A stretch of 64,000 nt of DNA from Pedobacter psychrotolerans (GTDB lineage Bacteria; Bacteroidota; Bacteroidia; Sphingobacteriales; Sphingobacteriaceae). This document shows positions 16,769 to 26,732 of this stretch, piece after piece (the stretch's first letter is position 1; every line of letters begins with the position of its first letter). The stretch is taken from positions 808,450-872,449 of the forward strand of contig NZ_SLWO01000001.1 of the NCBI RefSeq assembly GCF_004340665.1, given 5' to 3'. The translations under genes and the position numbers were made by a program. The notes under the pieces are model-generated. The model did no database searches. It saw nothing but the letters and a program-made list of their open reading frames with translations, and was not told the origin of the DNA.

Positions 16769-18535
16769 TTATTTTATAACCGCTTCAAATGGCATCCGGG
16801 CTTGAATACCAGAACTTGCCATTACTTTTTTCATTTGCTGATAAAGCATATAATGATCACCCAGCTCTTGTTTAGTATAATATGTTTTGATTTTATCAGT
16901 GCTTTCATCCATTAAGGATTTTAACGGATCAATCACATCAGGATATTCTACCACTTTAAAATCTTTTATTTTTGCTTTCTTCGCAGCAGCATTAATGGCA
17001 TCATTAAAGCTTCCAATGCGATCTGCTAAACCAATCTGAACAGCATCTGTGCCAATCCAAACATGGCCACCTCCAATGCTGTCTATGTAAGCCTTACTTT
17101 TCTTTCTTCCATCTGCCACCCTGCTTACAAAGCCACTATAAACACGGTTTAATTCATTCTGAATAATAAATCTTTCACCATCAGTCATCGGCCTGTTGGT
17201 TGCCATGATGTCTGCATATTGGCCGGTTTTCACGCCATCGAAAGTTATCCCCAATTTGTTGGTCATCAGGTTTTGAAAATTTGGAATGATTCCAAAAACA
17301 CCAATTGAGCCAGTTATGGTATTGGGCTGAACAAATATACTGTCAGCCGCACAACCAATATAGTATCCTCCAGAAGCAGCCACATCACCAAAAGAGGCAA
17401 TTACAGGTTTTTCTTTTTTAGTCAGTACAATTTCTCTCCAGATTACATCAGAAGCCAAAGCACTTCCTCCGGGAGAATTTACACGGATGACCACAGCTTT
17501 GATATCATCATCTAAACGTGCCTTTCTAATCGCTCTGGAAATACGTTCAGAACCAATTTGATTATCATTTCCTTCGCCACCGCTGATTTCTCCATTGGCA
17601 TAAATTACGGCCACTTTGTTTTTGCTGCTATTCGTATCGCTGTTATTCTTTGCATAATCATTGATTTCAACCGAGCGGATATTTTCGCCTTTGGTTCTGC
17701 CAGAAATGCCTTTAAGTTCTTCTAAAATCTGATCTTTATATTTCAGCCCATCAATCATCTTATAATTTAAGGCGTCTTGAGGTTGCTGAATTCTGTATTG
17801 ATCAGCGATAGAAAACAAGCTATCCCGTTCAATATTTCTGCTTTTAGCAATATCAGTTAAAAAAGTATTGTATAACCCACCAACATAAGCCGTAACCTGC
17901 TTACGGTTATAATCACTCATTTTATCTAAAATAAAAGGTTCAACAGCACTTTTATAGTTCCCCACTCTGATTACCTGCATCTCTACACCAGCCTTTTCCA
18001 AAGTCCCTTTAAAAAAGGTAAGTTCAGAGCTGAATCCTTTAAATTCTAATGCACCTTCAGGATTTAAATAAATTTTATCCGCTGCCGATGCAAGGTAATA
18101 AGCACCTTGAGTGTATACTTCACTGTATGATATGATTTTTTTATGCGATTTTTTAAAATCGATCAATGCATTCCTTACCTCACGCATCGTAGCAAAACCA
18201 GCATTGGGGCTGCTCACATTCAGGTAAATACATTTAATGTTATCGTCTGTTTTGGCCTTTTTTATTGATTTCAACAGATCATTCAATCCAATTCCATCTT
18301 TCTCATTACCACCCACTATTGGGAGATTACCAAATGGATTTTTAGGTGTCCGCTCAGTGATGGGTTGATCTAGGTTTAAAAACAGGACTGAATTATTAGA
18401 TACCGTAACAGATTTATCATCGTCCAATGATGAAATGGCACCGAAAATAATAACAATTACGATAATGAATATAATTACCACGGAAAGGAAAAAACCCAGC
18501 ATGGAGGCAAAGAGATACTTGAAAAAATCTTTCAT
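16769..18535 (-). CDS. sppA: Signal peptide peptidase SppA, long (67K) type
   Basis: A 588-residue membrane-anchored serine protease that degrades cleaved signal peptides. One N-terminal membrane helix is at about 8-33, followed by two tandem ClpP-like domains as in E. coli SppA. The catalytic dyad is split between them: Lys154 in ASAADKIYLNPEG in the first, and Ser388 in DVAASGGYYIG in the second. Both are present, so the enzyme looks active. It is divergent from folK across a compact promoter region with back-to-back -7 boxes. Confidence 0.95.
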   Translation of the reverse strand: MKDFFKYLFASMLGFFLSVVIIFIIVIVIIFGAISSLDDDKSVTVSNNSVLFLNLDQPITERTPKNPFGNLPIVGGNEKDGIGLNDLLKSIKKAKTDDNIKCIYLNVSSPNAGFATMREVRNALIDFKKSHKKIISYSEVYTQGAYYLASAADKIYLNPEGALEFKGFSSELTFFKGTLEKAGVEMQVIRVGNYKSAVEPFILDKMSDYNRKQVTAYVGGLYNTFLTDIAKSRNIERDSLFSIADQYRIQQPQDALNYKMIDGLKYKDQILEELKGISGRTKGENIRSVEINDYAKNNSDTNSSKNKVAVIYANGEISGGEGNDNQIGSERISRAIRKARLDDDIKAVVIRVNSPGGSALASDVIWREIVLTKKEKPVIASFGDVAASGGYYIGCAADSIFVQPNTITGSIGVFGIIPNFQNLMTNKLGITFDGVKTGQYADIMATNRPMTDGERFIIQNELNRVYSGFVSRVADGRKKSKAYIDSIGGGHVWIGTDAVQIGLADRIGSFNDAINAAAKKAKIKDFKVVEYPDVIDPLKSLMDESTDKIKTYYTKQELGDHYMLYQQMKKVMASSGIQARMPFEAVIK

Positions 18536-18543
18536 TTAAATGT

Positions 18544-18564
18544 TAGTTTTGTGGCGTAAAGATA
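18544..18564. promoter_or_regulatory. Face-to-face -7 boxes of folK (+) and sppA (-)
   Basis: TAGTTTTG at 18544-18551 on plus is a perfect -7 box for folK. TAAAGATA at 18557-18564 reads TATCTTTA on minus, 7 of 8, for sppA. The two boxes are 5 nt apart, so the predicted 5' ends overlap and the promoters should compete for polymerase. Confidence 0.5.
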
Positions 18565-18573
18565 TAAAAATAG

Positions 18574-19080
18574 ATGATGCTTAATAAGGCTTTAGAGTAT
18601 ACGACTGCTTATTTGTTACTCGGTGGAAATTTAGGAAATCGAGAAGATAATTTAAGTCGGGCCATTTCCTTAATTGCGGTTCAAATTGGAGAAATAGAAG
18701 CTGTTTCTTCCATTTATGAAACGGCAGCATGGGGTAAAGAAGATCAGCCGTCTTTTTTAAATCAGGCCGTTTCGGTTAAGACTCATTTTACAGCACTTGA
18801 AGTATTGAGAAAAGCTTTGGACATTGAACAATCTCTCGGAAGAGTACGTAAGGAAAAATGGGGAGAGCGGCTGATTGATATCGACCTGATTCTTTTTGGT
18901 GACGAAGTTATCGATATGGAAAATTTACTTCATGTGCCCCATCCGCACATGCAGGTGCGCAAGTTTGTTATGGCACCACTGGCAGAAATTGCACCAAATG
19001 TTATACACCCTATATTAGGTCAGACTGTTCTTAATATTTATGAAAATATTTCTGATGTTTTAGAAATTAAGAAATTGTAA
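18574..19080 (+). CDS. folK: 2-amino-4-hydroxy-6-hydroxymethyldihydropteridine pyrophosphokinase
   Basis: A 168-residue folate-pathway enzyme that transfers pyrophosphate from ATP to hydroxymethyl-dihydropterin. The N-terminal AYLLLGGNLGNRED and the signature WGERLIDIDLILFGD (about 101-115) with its Mg-binding Asp pair are both present, as is PHPHMQVRKFVMAPLAEI. Two ATGs are adjacent (18574 and 18577); either is possible. It is followed after 17 nt by an Hpt gene that has its own promoter. Confidence 0.95.
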   Translation: MMLNKALEYTTAYLLLGGNLGNREDNLSRAISLIAVQIGEIEAVSSIYETAAWGKEDQPSFLNQAVSVKTHFTALEVLRKALDIEQSLGRVRKEKWGERLIDIDLILFGDEVIDMENLLHVPHPHMQVRKFVMAPLAEIAPNVIHPILGQTVLNIYENISDVLEIKKL

Positions 19081-19085
19081 ATAGT

Positions 19086-19093
19086 TAGTTTTG
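19086..19093 (+). promoter_or_regulatory. -7 box of the Hpt gene
   Basis: TAGTTTTG, a perfect TAnnTTTG, ends 4 nt before the ATG at 19098 and starts just after the folK stop codon. It predicts a leaderless Hpt message. Confidence 0.55.
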
Positions 19094-19097
19094 TGAT

Positions 19098-19469
19098 ATG
19101 CAAGAAATAAATGATAATCATCCCTTAGATTTATCATACCTTATTAGCATGGTTGGTCATAATCCATACTTTATAATTGAAATTTTTGATACGTTCATCG
19201 AACAGACACCTATCTACCTGGCAGAATTGGATAATGCTTTAGCACTTAAAAACTGGGAGGATGTAGGCAACTGTGCGCATAAGCTGAAACCAACCTTTAG
19301 TTATGTCGGTCGTGATGATGTAAAAGAATTGGTGATGGAAATTGAGATGAATGCACGCAATCTTGTTATCGATCAAATACCTGCAGATATTGCACGTCTT
19401 AACGTAATTGTACAAAAGATTTATATTCAGCTAGATTCGGCTAAAAAAGATATTCAATTCACGTCTTAA
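19098..19469 (+). CDS. Hpt domain protein
   Basis: A 123-residue all-helical histidine phosphotransfer protein. The phosphoacceptor is His61 in GNCAHKLKPTFSYVG, with the usual Lys three residues on. Stand-alone Hpt proteins pass phosphate between hybrid kinases and response regulators. No kinase or regulator gene is nearby, so the partners must lie elsewhere. The gene has its own -7 box directly before the ATG. Confidence 0.88.
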   Translation: MQEINDNHPLDLSYLISMVGHNPYFIIEIFDTFIEQTPIYLAELDNALALKNWEDVGNCAHKLKPTFSYVGRDDVKELVMEIEMNARNLVIDQIPADIARLNVIVQKIYIQLDSAKKDIQFTS

Positions 19470-19543
19470 TTGGTCGTAAACCAATTGAGTTTATTTATTT
19501 ATTATTTCTGTTGATAAGATACCAATCAATAGAAAAATTAACC

Positions 19544-20248
19544 TTAGCTATTTAATTCTGATGTGGTATGATGTGCGCTCTGTTTAAAGTGCAAGACTGA
19601 TAAAGCAATATACAGAACCAATATAAATGGGATTGCTACAAATTGTAAAACTGCTATTAAAGCCGCAGACAAAATCAGGAAGATAAATTTGATTTTATTT
19701 TTTGCCCAACTTAAATCACTAAATTTTAAAGAGAAAATTTTGATCTCGCTAATTAACAAGAAACTGGTAATTGCTGTTATGGCTACCAAAAGAATAGTTG
19801 AGCCAATTATTGCAGGGTAATCATTGTAAATGTAAGGCAACGAGCAGATAAATAATGTATTCATCGGAGTATTCAGTCCGATGAAATCCTCTGTTTGTCT
19901 TTGATCATTGTTGAATTTTGCTAATCTTAAGGCAGAAAAAATAGTGATCAAAAAGCCCAGATAGGGAAGGTATGCTGAAGTATAATCACTAACTTTTAAA
20001 AGGCTGAACATGATTACACCTGGTAAAAAGCCAAAGCTTACCATATCTGCTAAGGAATCTAAATCTTTACCAATAGCCGATTTTACATTTAGCAAGCGGG
20101 CTACCATTCCATCAAAAAAATCAAAAATTCCGGAAAGAATAACGAAATAAGCAGCAATTTGTAAATCACCTTTAAATGCAAAAACGATTCCAATACAACC
20201 AGAAAAAAGGTTTGCACAGGTAATCGCATTAGGGATATGCCTTTTCAT
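19544..20248 (-). CDS. pssA: CDP-diacylglycerol-serine O-phosphatidyltransferase
   Basis: A 234-residue integral membrane enzyme that makes phosphatidylserine, the precursor of phosphatidylethanolamine. The CDP-alcohol phosphotransferase motif is complete: Asp43, Asp46-Gly47, Ala50-Arg51, Gly60, Asp64 and Asp68 (DFFDGMVARLL, then GKDLDSLAD). Six to eight membrane helices fill the rest. It has its own promoter (TACATTTG on minus, 20296-20289). The decarboxylase partner is not in the window. Confidence 0.93.
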   Translation of the reverse strand: MKRHIPNAITCANLFSGCIGIVFAFKGDLQIAAYFVILSGIFDFFDGMVARLLNVKSAIGKDLDSLADMVSFGFLPGVIMFSLLKVSDYTSAYLPYLGFLITIFSALRLAKFNNDQRQTEDFIGLNTPMNTLFICSLPYIYNDYPAIIGSTILLVAITAITSFLLISEIKIFSLKFSDLSWAKNKIKFIFLILSAALIAVLQFVAIPFILVLYIALSVLHFKQSAHHTTSELNS

Positions 20249-20288
20249 GAGGTTTAAGGTATAGGGTTTTAAGGTAGTAAGGTTGATA

Positions 20289-20296
20289 CAAATGTA
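20289..20296 (-). promoter_or_regulatory. -7 box of pssA
   Basis: CAAATGTA on plus is TACATTTG on minus, a perfect TAnnTTTG, with a predicted 5' leader of about 36 nt before the pssA ATG at 20248. Confidence 0.5.
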
Positions 20297-20379
20297 ATTG
20301 TAAATCCTATAAAGGTGTAAGACTTAAAGTAACCAAGCAGGAAACTTTAAGCCTTACACCTTTTACCTTTCAGCCTTAT

Positions 20380-22101
20380 TTAGCTGTTCATCGAAATTAA
20401 AAATTCTTCGTTGCTTTTTGTGCCTTTTATTTGTGCCTGTACAAATTCCATTGCTTCCTGGCTATTCATGTCTGCCAGGTGGTTACGTAAAATCCAAACA
20501 CGTTGTAGAACATCTCTATCCAATAATAAATCATCACGACGGGTACTTGATGCCGTAATATCAATTGCCGGGAAGATTCGTTTGTTCGATAATTTACGGT
20601 CTAACTGTAACTCCATGTTACCTGTACCTTTAAATTCTTCGAAGATTACTTCATCCATTTTAGAACCAGTATCTGTTAATGCAGTTGCTAAAATCGTTAA
20701 TGAGCCACCATTTTCAATATTACGTGCCGCACCAAAGAAACGCTTTGGTTTGTGTAACGCATTGGCATCTACACCACCAGATAAAATTTTACCTGAAGCC
20801 GGAGCTGTGGTATTGTAAGCTCTGGCCAAACGGGTAATGGAATCTAGTAAAATTACCACATCATGTCCACTCTCTACCAAACGCTTAGATTTCTCTAATA
20901 CGATATTGGCAATTTTCACATGGCGCTCAGCTGGCTCATCGAAAGTAGAAGCAATTACTTCAGCACGCACACTGCGGGCCATATCAGTTACCTCTTCCGG
21001 ACGTTCGTCAATCAAAAGAATAATTAAATAAACCTCTGGGTGATTTTTAGCGATGGCATTTGCAACTTCTTTCAGTAAATTGGTTTTACCGGTTTTAGGT
21101 TGGGCTACAATCAAACCACGTTGTCCTTTACCAATAGGTGTAAATAAATCCATAATACGGGTAGAGTAATTACTGTTGTCCGTAAATAAATTTAATTTTT
21201 CTGTTGGAAATAATGGTGTTAAATAATCGAAAGGTACACGATCTCGTACTTCAGCAGGAATTCTGCCATTGATGGTTTCTACACGAACCAAAGGGAAATA
21301 TTTTTCGCCTTCTTTTGGCGGACGGATACTGCCTTTAACCGTATCGCCAGTTTTTAAACCGAAGAGTTTGATTTGTGACTGTGATACATAAATATCATCA
21401 GGAGAGGTTAAATAGTTATAATCTGCAGAGCGAAGGAAACCATAGCCATCAGGCATAATTTCTAAAACACCTTCATTTGTGATGACGTTATCGAAATCTA
21501 AATTAGAATAACTGTTTTCATTTTTATGGTGGTTACCGCCTCCAGGTTGTTTCTGCTGACGGTTATCTTCGCGCTGTGGTTTCTCTTGTTTCTCCCGGGG
21601 CTCTTGCTTTTGTTTTTGAGCTGGTAACACTTCAGCACTTTCCTCAATTAAAGCAGAAATGGGTTTTACACTTTCTTCCGTTTCTACAATTCTATCGGGT
21701 TGTTTTTCTGATTGCTGTTGCTGATGTTGTGGTTCATCAAATAAAGTAACCGAATCTCTTTTTCTTTCGATAGGAGCAGCTGGTTCATCTTTACTTAATC
21801 TCGCTCTTTTTTTAACTGGCTTATCAGTTGTGGTAGCCGCTGCTGCAACCTTTGGTGCTTTTTCAGCTTTTGCCGTTTTAGCTTTGGTTGCAGGTGCAGG
21901 TGCTACAACAGCCTCTGCAACTTCAGTTTCGCTGTAGGGATCTGCGCCTGTTTTTGCCGCATTTATAATTTCTTGTTGGTGTAGGAGTACCTCAACAAGA
22001 TCAATTTTTCTTAAAGAGTCGGCACCCTCGATGCCATAAGTTTTTGCCAGCTCACGTAATTCGGGGGTGAGCTTATCATTTAATTCTGTTTTGCTAAACA
22101 T
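20380..22101 (-). CDS. rho: Transcription termination factor Rho
   Basis: A 573-residue Rho hexamer subunit. It has the N-terminal helical Rho_N domain (1-50), an insertion of about 150 low-complexity residues (Ala/Lys then Gln/Glu-rich, about 60-200), the RNA-binding cold-shock-like domain ([21 protein letters not shown] near 222), Walker [10 protein letters not shown] and Walker [16 protein letters not shown]. The long insert is usual in Bacteroidota, where such disordered segments have been linked to condensate formation. A 10-bp hairpin lies 37 bp upstream of the ATG. Single gene. Confidence 0.97.
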   Translation of the reverse strand: MFSKTELNDKLTPELRELAKTYGIEGADSLRKIDLVEVLLHQQEIINAAKTGADPYSETEVAEAVVAPAPATKAKTAKAEKAPKVAAAATTTDKPVKKRARLSKDEPAAPIERKRDSVTLFDEPQHQQQQSEKQPDRIVETEESVKPISALIEESAEVLPAQKQKQEPREKQEKPQREDNRQQKQPGGGNHHKNENSYSNLDFDNVITNEGVLEIMPDGYGFLRSADYNYLTSPDDIYVSQSQIKLFGLKTGDTVKGSIRPPKEGEKYFPLVRVETINGRIPAEVRDRVPFDYLTPLFPTEKLNLFTDNSNYSTRIMDLFTPIGKGQRGLIVAQPKTGKTNLLKEVANAIAKNHPEVYLIILLIDERPEEVTDMARSVRAEVIASTFDEPAERHVKIANIVLEKSKRLVESGHDVVILLDSITRLARAYNTTAPASGKILSGGVDANALHKPKRFFGAARNIENGGSLTILATALTDTGSKMDEVIFEEFKGTGNMELQLDRKLSNKRIFPAIDITASSTRRDDLLLDRDVLQRVWILRNHLADMNSQEAMEFVQAQIKGTKSNEEFLISMNS

Positions 22102-22137
22102 TCTGAATATATATGTTTCAAGAAATTTTTCATTTTT

Positions 22138-22162
22138 TTATAACGGATGTTTCCGGTTATAA
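22138..22162. repeat. Inverted repeat in the rho leader
   Basis: TTATAACGGA (22138-22147) pairs with TCCGGTTATAA (22152-22162) with one bulge and a 4-nt loop. It lies 37-61 bp upstream of the rho start codon. The rest of the 422-bp gap up to pyrF (22102-22523) is AT-rich with no convincing gene. Confidence 0.4.
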
Positions 22163-22523
22163 ATCTGTCATGACTAAAGTTTATGTTAGTTTAAAAGCCA
22201 GACTGTTTCATTGTTTATAAATTCTTTAGGCTATAAAACCAAAAATGAGTGATTACGTGGAAGCCTCAAATGGTTTCATAATTGTTTACGTGCTGAATAA
22301 AAACGATAAATCGTTTTCAAAAAATGGTAACAAAAATCAAGTTTTGATAAATTTTTCTGGGATATTCAGATAAACGGTTGAGAAATTATGATGCAATTGT
22401 ATGTATTTGAAACGTAAACCACAAGAAAAAGTTTAAAATGTTTATAAAAATAATAAATGTGAAGATTTTTTAATCGTTCAAAAACCCTGAAAAACATCAT
22501 ATTTGCAGCAAATAAGCACATAT

Positions 22524-23354
22524 ATGACCAAGCAACAACTTTTCGAGCAGATACAGAAAAAACGTTCTTTTTTATGTGTTGGGCTGGATTCTTCTCTGGA
22601 TAAAATTCCTCAGCACTTATTAAAGTACGAAAATCCGATTTTGGAATTTAATAAACAAATTATTGATGCAACAAAAGATTTGTGTGTAGCTTATAAACCT
22701 AATACTGCTTTTTATGAGTGTTATGGTAAAAAAGGTTGGGAAACTTTAATAGAAACCTGGAAATATATACCCAAGGATATTTTCAGCATTGCTGATGCTA
22801 AACGTGGTGATATCGGCAATACTTCATCCATGTATGCTGAAACTTTCTTTAATGAAAAATCTTCAGAGATGAGTTTTGATTCGGTTACGGTTGCGCCCTA
22901 TATGGGAAGTGACTCGGTGTTGCCATTTTTAACCTTTAAAAATAAATGGGTCATTTTATTGGCCTTAACATCTAATTCTGGTCATGCAGATTTTCAATTG
23001 CAGGAAACAGGTGAAGAAAGGCTCTTTGAAAAAGTGATCAAAACTGCTCAGCAATGGGCAACGGATGAACAAATGATGTACGTTGTGGGTGCCACACGTG
23101 GGGCAGCATTTGGCGATGTCCGTAAGCTGGCGCCAGATCATTTTCTATTGGTACCAGGTGTTGGCGCACAGGGTGGAGATTTGAAAGAAGTTTGTAAATA
23201 CGGACTAAATGCTCAATGCGGATTGTTGATTAATTCATCACGTGGAATTATTTACGCCAGCCAAGGTGTTGATTTTGCTGAAAAGGCAAGAGAAGAAGCC
23301 ATTAAGTTACAGCAGGAAATGGAGCAGATTTTAATGAAGGCTAATTTAGTTTAG
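22524..23354 (+). CDS. pyrF: Orotidine-5'-phosphate decarboxylase, type 2
   Basis: A 276-residue TIM-barrel enzyme that decarboxylates OMP to UMP. The catalytic motif DAKRGD is at 91-96 (Lys93), in the longer 'type 2' form found in Bacteroidota and mycobacteria ([27 protein letters not shown] follows). The ATG at 22524 is chosen over a TTG at 22503 because the TTG lies within the -7-like box CATATTTG (22498-22505). It is 18 kb from pyrE, so the pyrimidine genes are scattered. Confidence 0.96.
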   Translation: MTKQQLFEQIQKKRSFLCVGLDSSLDKIPQHLLKYENPILEFNKQIIDATKDLCVAYKPNTAFYECYGKKGWETLIETWKYIPKDIFSIADAKRGDIGNTSSMYAETFFNEKSSEMSFDSVTVAPYMGSDSVLPFLTFKNKWVILLALTSNSGHADFQLQETGEERLFEKVIKTAQQWATDEQMMYVVGATRGAAFGDVRKLAPDHFLLVPGVGAQGGDLKEVCKYGLNAQCGLLINSSRGIIYASQGVDFAEKAREEAIKLQQEMEQILMKANLV

Positions 23355-23517
23355 CCAAAAATCAGTAGATTTTCATTTCAGTTATTATTTTTTGTTAGGA
23401 AACACAGATCGCGTAGCATAACAGTTCGTCATGTAGCGTGTTCAATATTTTTCTGGTAAAAAGCCTCCCTATTTTTTGCGTAAAGCTGAGCATCCTTTCG
23501 TTAATTTCAAACACACT

Positions 23518-24420
23518 ATGAAGTCAAAAGTAGATTTAAAACTTATACTCGCCTTAATGGGCGTAGCCTTAATTTGGGGAACCACTTATTTAGGGATTCG
23601 CATTGCTGTATCATCAATTCCTGCGTGGTATGTAACAGCAATCCGCCAAACCATCGCTTCACTTATTATTCTGGTTATCCTGATTAAACAAAAAGAACTC
23701 AAGTGGATTGGCTGGTCTGCTTTTAAAAGGCAAATTATACTTTCTATTTTAATGGTGGTCATTGCCAACGGATTGACAACTGTTGCTGAGAAAACCATTC
23801 CCAGTGGCTTAACCTCTTTAATCAATGCAACGTCGCCATTACTGGTGTTTTTAGGTTGTGTTTTTCTAGGTATTCAAAAGCCAAGCCTTAAAGGTTTTAT
23901 TGGTGTTTTTATTGGTTTTCTGGGGATCGTATTTATTTTCAGGGATGGGATTACAGATTTATTGGAGCCAGGTTATCGAAACGGAATTATTGCGCTGGTT
24001 TTAGCGGTTACCGGCTGGACCATCGGTACGATCTATTCTAAGAAACATAGTGGCAAGCCAGAATATATATTCCTGAATTTATTTTACCAGTTTGTTTTTT
24101 CGGCTATTGTTCAATTGGGGTTGGCATTTATTTTTTCGGGCAAGGCAGAGGTAAGTACATGGAAAACAGAAAGTATTTTTGCAGCAGTTTACCTGGCTAT
24201 CTTTGGCTCTGTATTGGCATTCTTTTGTTATCATTACGCGTTGAAAAGGGTAACTGCATCAGAAGTTTCTATTCTTACTTATTTTAATACCATTATTGCG
24301 ATATTTTTGGGCTGGTTGATTTTAAACGAAAAGGTTGGAATGGATTTGATTGTAGCTACTGCCCTGATTATTGCGGGAGTTTTTATTACTAATTATAAGA
24401 AGAAGGCAGCGGTGAATTAA
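23518..24420 (+). CDS. EamA/DMT family transporter
   Basis: A 300-residue membrane protein with ten predicted helices in two EamA repeats (about 5-140 and 155-295). The typical opening ALMGVALIWGTTYLGIRIAV and WYVTAIRQTIAS are present. Members export amino acids, metabolites or drugs; the substrate cannot be read from sequence. The ATG at 23518 gives the family-normal N-terminus; an upstream in-frame codon at 23476 lies in a short fragment of intergenic repeat. Confidence 0.9.
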   Translation: MKSKVDLKLILALMGVALIWGTTYLGIRIAVSSIPAWYVTAIRQTIASLIILVILIKQKELKWIGWSAFKRQIILSILMVVIANGLTTVAEKTIPSGLTSLINATSPLLVFLGCVFLGIQKPSLKGFIGVFIGFLGIVFIFRDGITDLLEPGYRNGIIALVLAVTGWTIGTIYSKKHSGKPEYIFLNLFYQFVFSAIVQLGLAFIFSGKAEVSTWKTESIFAAVYLAIFGSVLAFFCYHYALKRVTASEVSILTYFNTIIAIFLGWLILNEKVGMDLIVATALIIAGVFITNYKKKAAVN

Positions 24421-24473
24421 AATTCTTATATTTATTACAAGATTTATTTATTAAGGCTAAACCATTTCCAGAT

Positions 24474-24707
24474 ATGAATTTTGAAACACTTGTAAAGCAT
24501 GTTCTGCAACTATCTGATATTGAAAAAAGAAAACTCAGATCAATTTTAAATGATAATGAACTTTCAATAATTAATGAAGAGGCCGCATTGTATATAAATG
24601 CATCAGCAAAAAATGTTGAATTTGATAAAAAATGGGAGGAAAGTCTCGATTCTAAGCAATTTAAAGATAAAGCCATTCAACATATTAATAGCTTACCTTG
24701 GAAATAA
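24474..24707 (+). CDS. Putative antitoxin of a RelE/ParE-like pair
   Basis: A 77-residue acidic helical protein with NFETLVKHVLQLSDIEKRKL at the N-terminus, resembling the 'LS..E+..L' helix of small addiction-module antitoxins, and a C-terminal tail ending SLPWK. It overlaps the next gene by 10 bases. I do not recognise it firmly; the antitoxin reading rests on size, gene order, overlap and the character of the second protein. Confidence 0.5.
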   Translation: MNFETLVKHVLQLSDIEKRKLRSILNDNELSIINEEAALYINASAKNVEFDKKWEESLDSKQFKDKAIQHINSLPWK

Positions 24708-25021
24708 TTGTAAGATATCATCCTACTGTTCAAAAATATTTTAACGAGCTAATCGAAGACCTTTTTTATGAAAATTATTTTCTTTACAAAGAAAGCGCCG
24801 AAGAATATATCACACATCTACTTTGGTTAGTTGAAAATAGGATAGACAGGAAAAAACATCATCTATCTCATCCATCAATTACTCAGTATGGCAGCTTTTA
24901 CGCTAGCTTTTATATAAATCCTAAAACTACGTGGTATTTTGTCTTTGAAAAGGAGGATAACAGATATCTCATCACTCACGTTTTTAATAATTATTCGCAG
25001 GAAGCAATTAATTTGTTTTAA
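24698..25021 (+). CDS. Putative RelE/ParE-fold toxin
   Basis: A 107-residue basic protein. The pattern is strand (EIIVRYHPTVQ), two helices (residues about 12-50, YFNELIEDLFYENYF), a Lys/His turn, then strands SFYASFYINPKTTWYFVFE and RYLITHVFNN. The central strand ending TTWYFVF followed by a final strand is how RelE/ParE-like proteins end. The only reasonable start is TTG at 24698, within the end of the preceding gene; no in-frame ATG or GTG exists nearby, so translation is probably coupled. The family is inferred, not matched. Confidence 0.5.
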   Translation: MEIIVRYHPTVQKYFNELIEDLFYENYFLYKESAEEYITHLLWLVENRIDRKKHHLSHPSITQYGSFYASFYINPKTTWYFVFEKEDNRYLITHVFNNYSQEAINLF

Positions 25022-25051
25022 AACTTAAAAGAATATTTTTTATCTTCAAAA

Positions 25052-26356
25052 ATGAATTTTTCTGAAGATTTCCTTCATTATGTCTGGCAATTTAAGTCGT
25101 TTGATCATTTCGACTTAAAAACAGCTGATGGGCAAAATCTGAAAGTCATTCATCAAGGGTTTCTAAATAAGAATGCTGGCCCTGATTTTAACCAGGCTAA
25201 AATTGAGATGGGAAAAACAGTTTGGGTTGGAAATGTAGAAATCCACCTGAAATCGTCTGATTGGCTGAAGCATCACCACCAGACCGACTTGGCGTATGAA
25301 AATGTGATACTTCATGTTGTTTATGAACATGATGTGGAAATTAAAAGGATGGATGGGTCGGTTTTACCAGTGCTGATCTTAAAATACAGAATTGCGAATG
25401 AGCTGATAGAGAAATATGAAAATCTTTATCTCTCGTTAAACGATTTCCCATGTGCTGCCCAGATCGGATCTGTAGATCAATTGATTATTGATTCCTTCCT
25501 TTCCCGAACCCTAATTGAAAGATTTGAGCAAAAAACACATTTGCTGTTTGAAAGTCTGGAGGAGGCGAGGGGCAACTGGGATGAAACTTTTTATCAGTTT
25601 ATGGCCAGGAATTTTGGTTTTAAAGTAAATGCTTTACCTTTTGAATTTCTAGCGGAGGCTATTCCTCAACAGATTTTTAGGAAACACAAAAATAATCAAC
25701 AGCAAATTGAGGCGCTGGTATTTGGTACTGCAGGTTTTTTGAATCATCACTTTGAAGAAGAATATCCGAACAAGCTGAAATCAGAATTTGGTTTTCTTCA
25801 AAAAAAATATACAATTACGCCAATAGAAGCATCTAATTGGAAATTTATGCGGATGAGGCCACAAAATTTCCCTACGCTTCGCTTGGCACAGTTTGCCGCA
25901 TTGATTTTAAATTCTAATCATCTTTTTTCAAAAATTATAGAAATAAAAGATATTAAAGAATTAAGTCACCTTTTTGAAGATTTGCCTGTTAATCCATATT
26001 GGAAAGAACACTACCACTTCCATAAGAAGGCGTTAAGTGTAAATACTCAGATTGGGAAAAAATCTGTTGAAAATATATTGCTCAATACCGTTGCGCTATT
26101 TCTGTTTGCTTATGGAAAGCATACAGGAACGCAATCTTACATCAACAGGGCCATTTTGCTGCTGGAAAGTTTGCCACCTGAAAAAAATGCCATCACAGAT
26201 AAATTTATCGAAGCAGGAGTCAAAATCGAAAAAGCTTTTGCCTCGCAAGCCATTTTGCAGCTGAAAAAGCAATATTGCGATCATAAAAAATGTTTGTCGT
26301 GTGGTATTGGCATTCGAATATTAAAACCAAATACAATAGCTTCAATCATACCCTAG
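25052..26356 (+). CDS. DUF2851 family protein
   Basis: A 434-residue soluble protein conserved in Bacteroidota with no known function. The N-terminus FSEDFLHYVWQFKSFD and the GFLNKNAGPDFNQAKIEMG and VGNVEIHLKSSDWLKH blocks are the family hallmarks. The latter, with ENVILHVVYEHD, has the Asp/Glu-x-Lys look of a PD-(D/E)xK nuclease core, which is my inference. The C-terminus holds a CxxxxCxxC cluster (CDHKKCLSCGIGIR) that could bind metal. A TATCTTCA box ends 3 nt before the ATG. Confidence 0.85.
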   Translation: MNFSEDFLHYVWQFKSFDHFDLKTADGQNLKVIHQGFLNKNAGPDFNQAKIEMGKTVWVGNVEIHLKSSDWLKHHHQTDLAYENVILHVVYEHDVEIKRMDGSVLPVLILKYRIANELIEKYENLYLSLNDFPCAAQIGSVDQLIIDSFLSRTLIERFEQKTHLLFESLEEARGNWDETFYQFMARNFGFKVNALPFEFLAEAIPQQIFRKHKNNQQQIEALVFGTAGFLNHHFEEEYPNKLKSEFGFLQKKYTITPIEASNWKFMRMRPQNFPTLRLAQFAALILNSNHLFSKIIEIKDIKELSHLFEDLPVNPYWKEHYHFHKKALSVNTQIGKKSVENILLNTVALFLFAYGKHTGTQSYINRAILLLESLPPEKNAITDKFIEAGVKIEKAFASQAILQLKKQYCDHKKCLSCGIGIRILKPNTIASIIP

Positions 26357-26614
26357 TTAAGGGTTAAATTCCGAAATCTCCGTAAAATATTTCTGATACC
26401 GTAAAAATACTTTGTCGTCACCAGAAATGGTCTGTTTTAAAAAGGTATAATTACCCTTTTATCAAATAACGTAGCTCACATAATACATAATGCATTATCT
26501 TCGTGGCAGTTAGAATTAAATCAACGGGACGATTTAGATTACGAACCAATGCGGTATTGATCATATTGCATTTAACTTTAGACTAAAAATCAGGAATCTG
26601 GATGGATGCTGGTT

Positions 26615-26653
26615 AACAGTTAAAGCCTTGCTTACTGTAGGGCTTTAACTGTT
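26615..26653. terminator. Strong 13-bp hairpin, terminator or small RNA
   Basis: AACAGTTAAAGCC (26615-26627) and GGCTTTAACTGTT (26641-26653) are perfectly complementary across a 13-nt loop. No U-run follows. The surrounding gap (26357-26732) has a -7-like TATCTTCG near 26499-26506, so a transcript of about 150 nt ending in this hairpin is possible. Nothing else was found in the gap. Confidence 0.45.
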
Positions 26654-26732
26654 CTGTAAATTGGCTAAGAATACAGATTTCGAATTTTAAAAGGAAAGTC
26701 AAACTTTATAGCTTAAACAAGGTTTTAGTATT

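Noticed and set aside
22245-22373. A 42-codon frame between rho and pyrF
   Set aside because: Composition is polar and low-information, and no promoter or conservation evidence can be seen.
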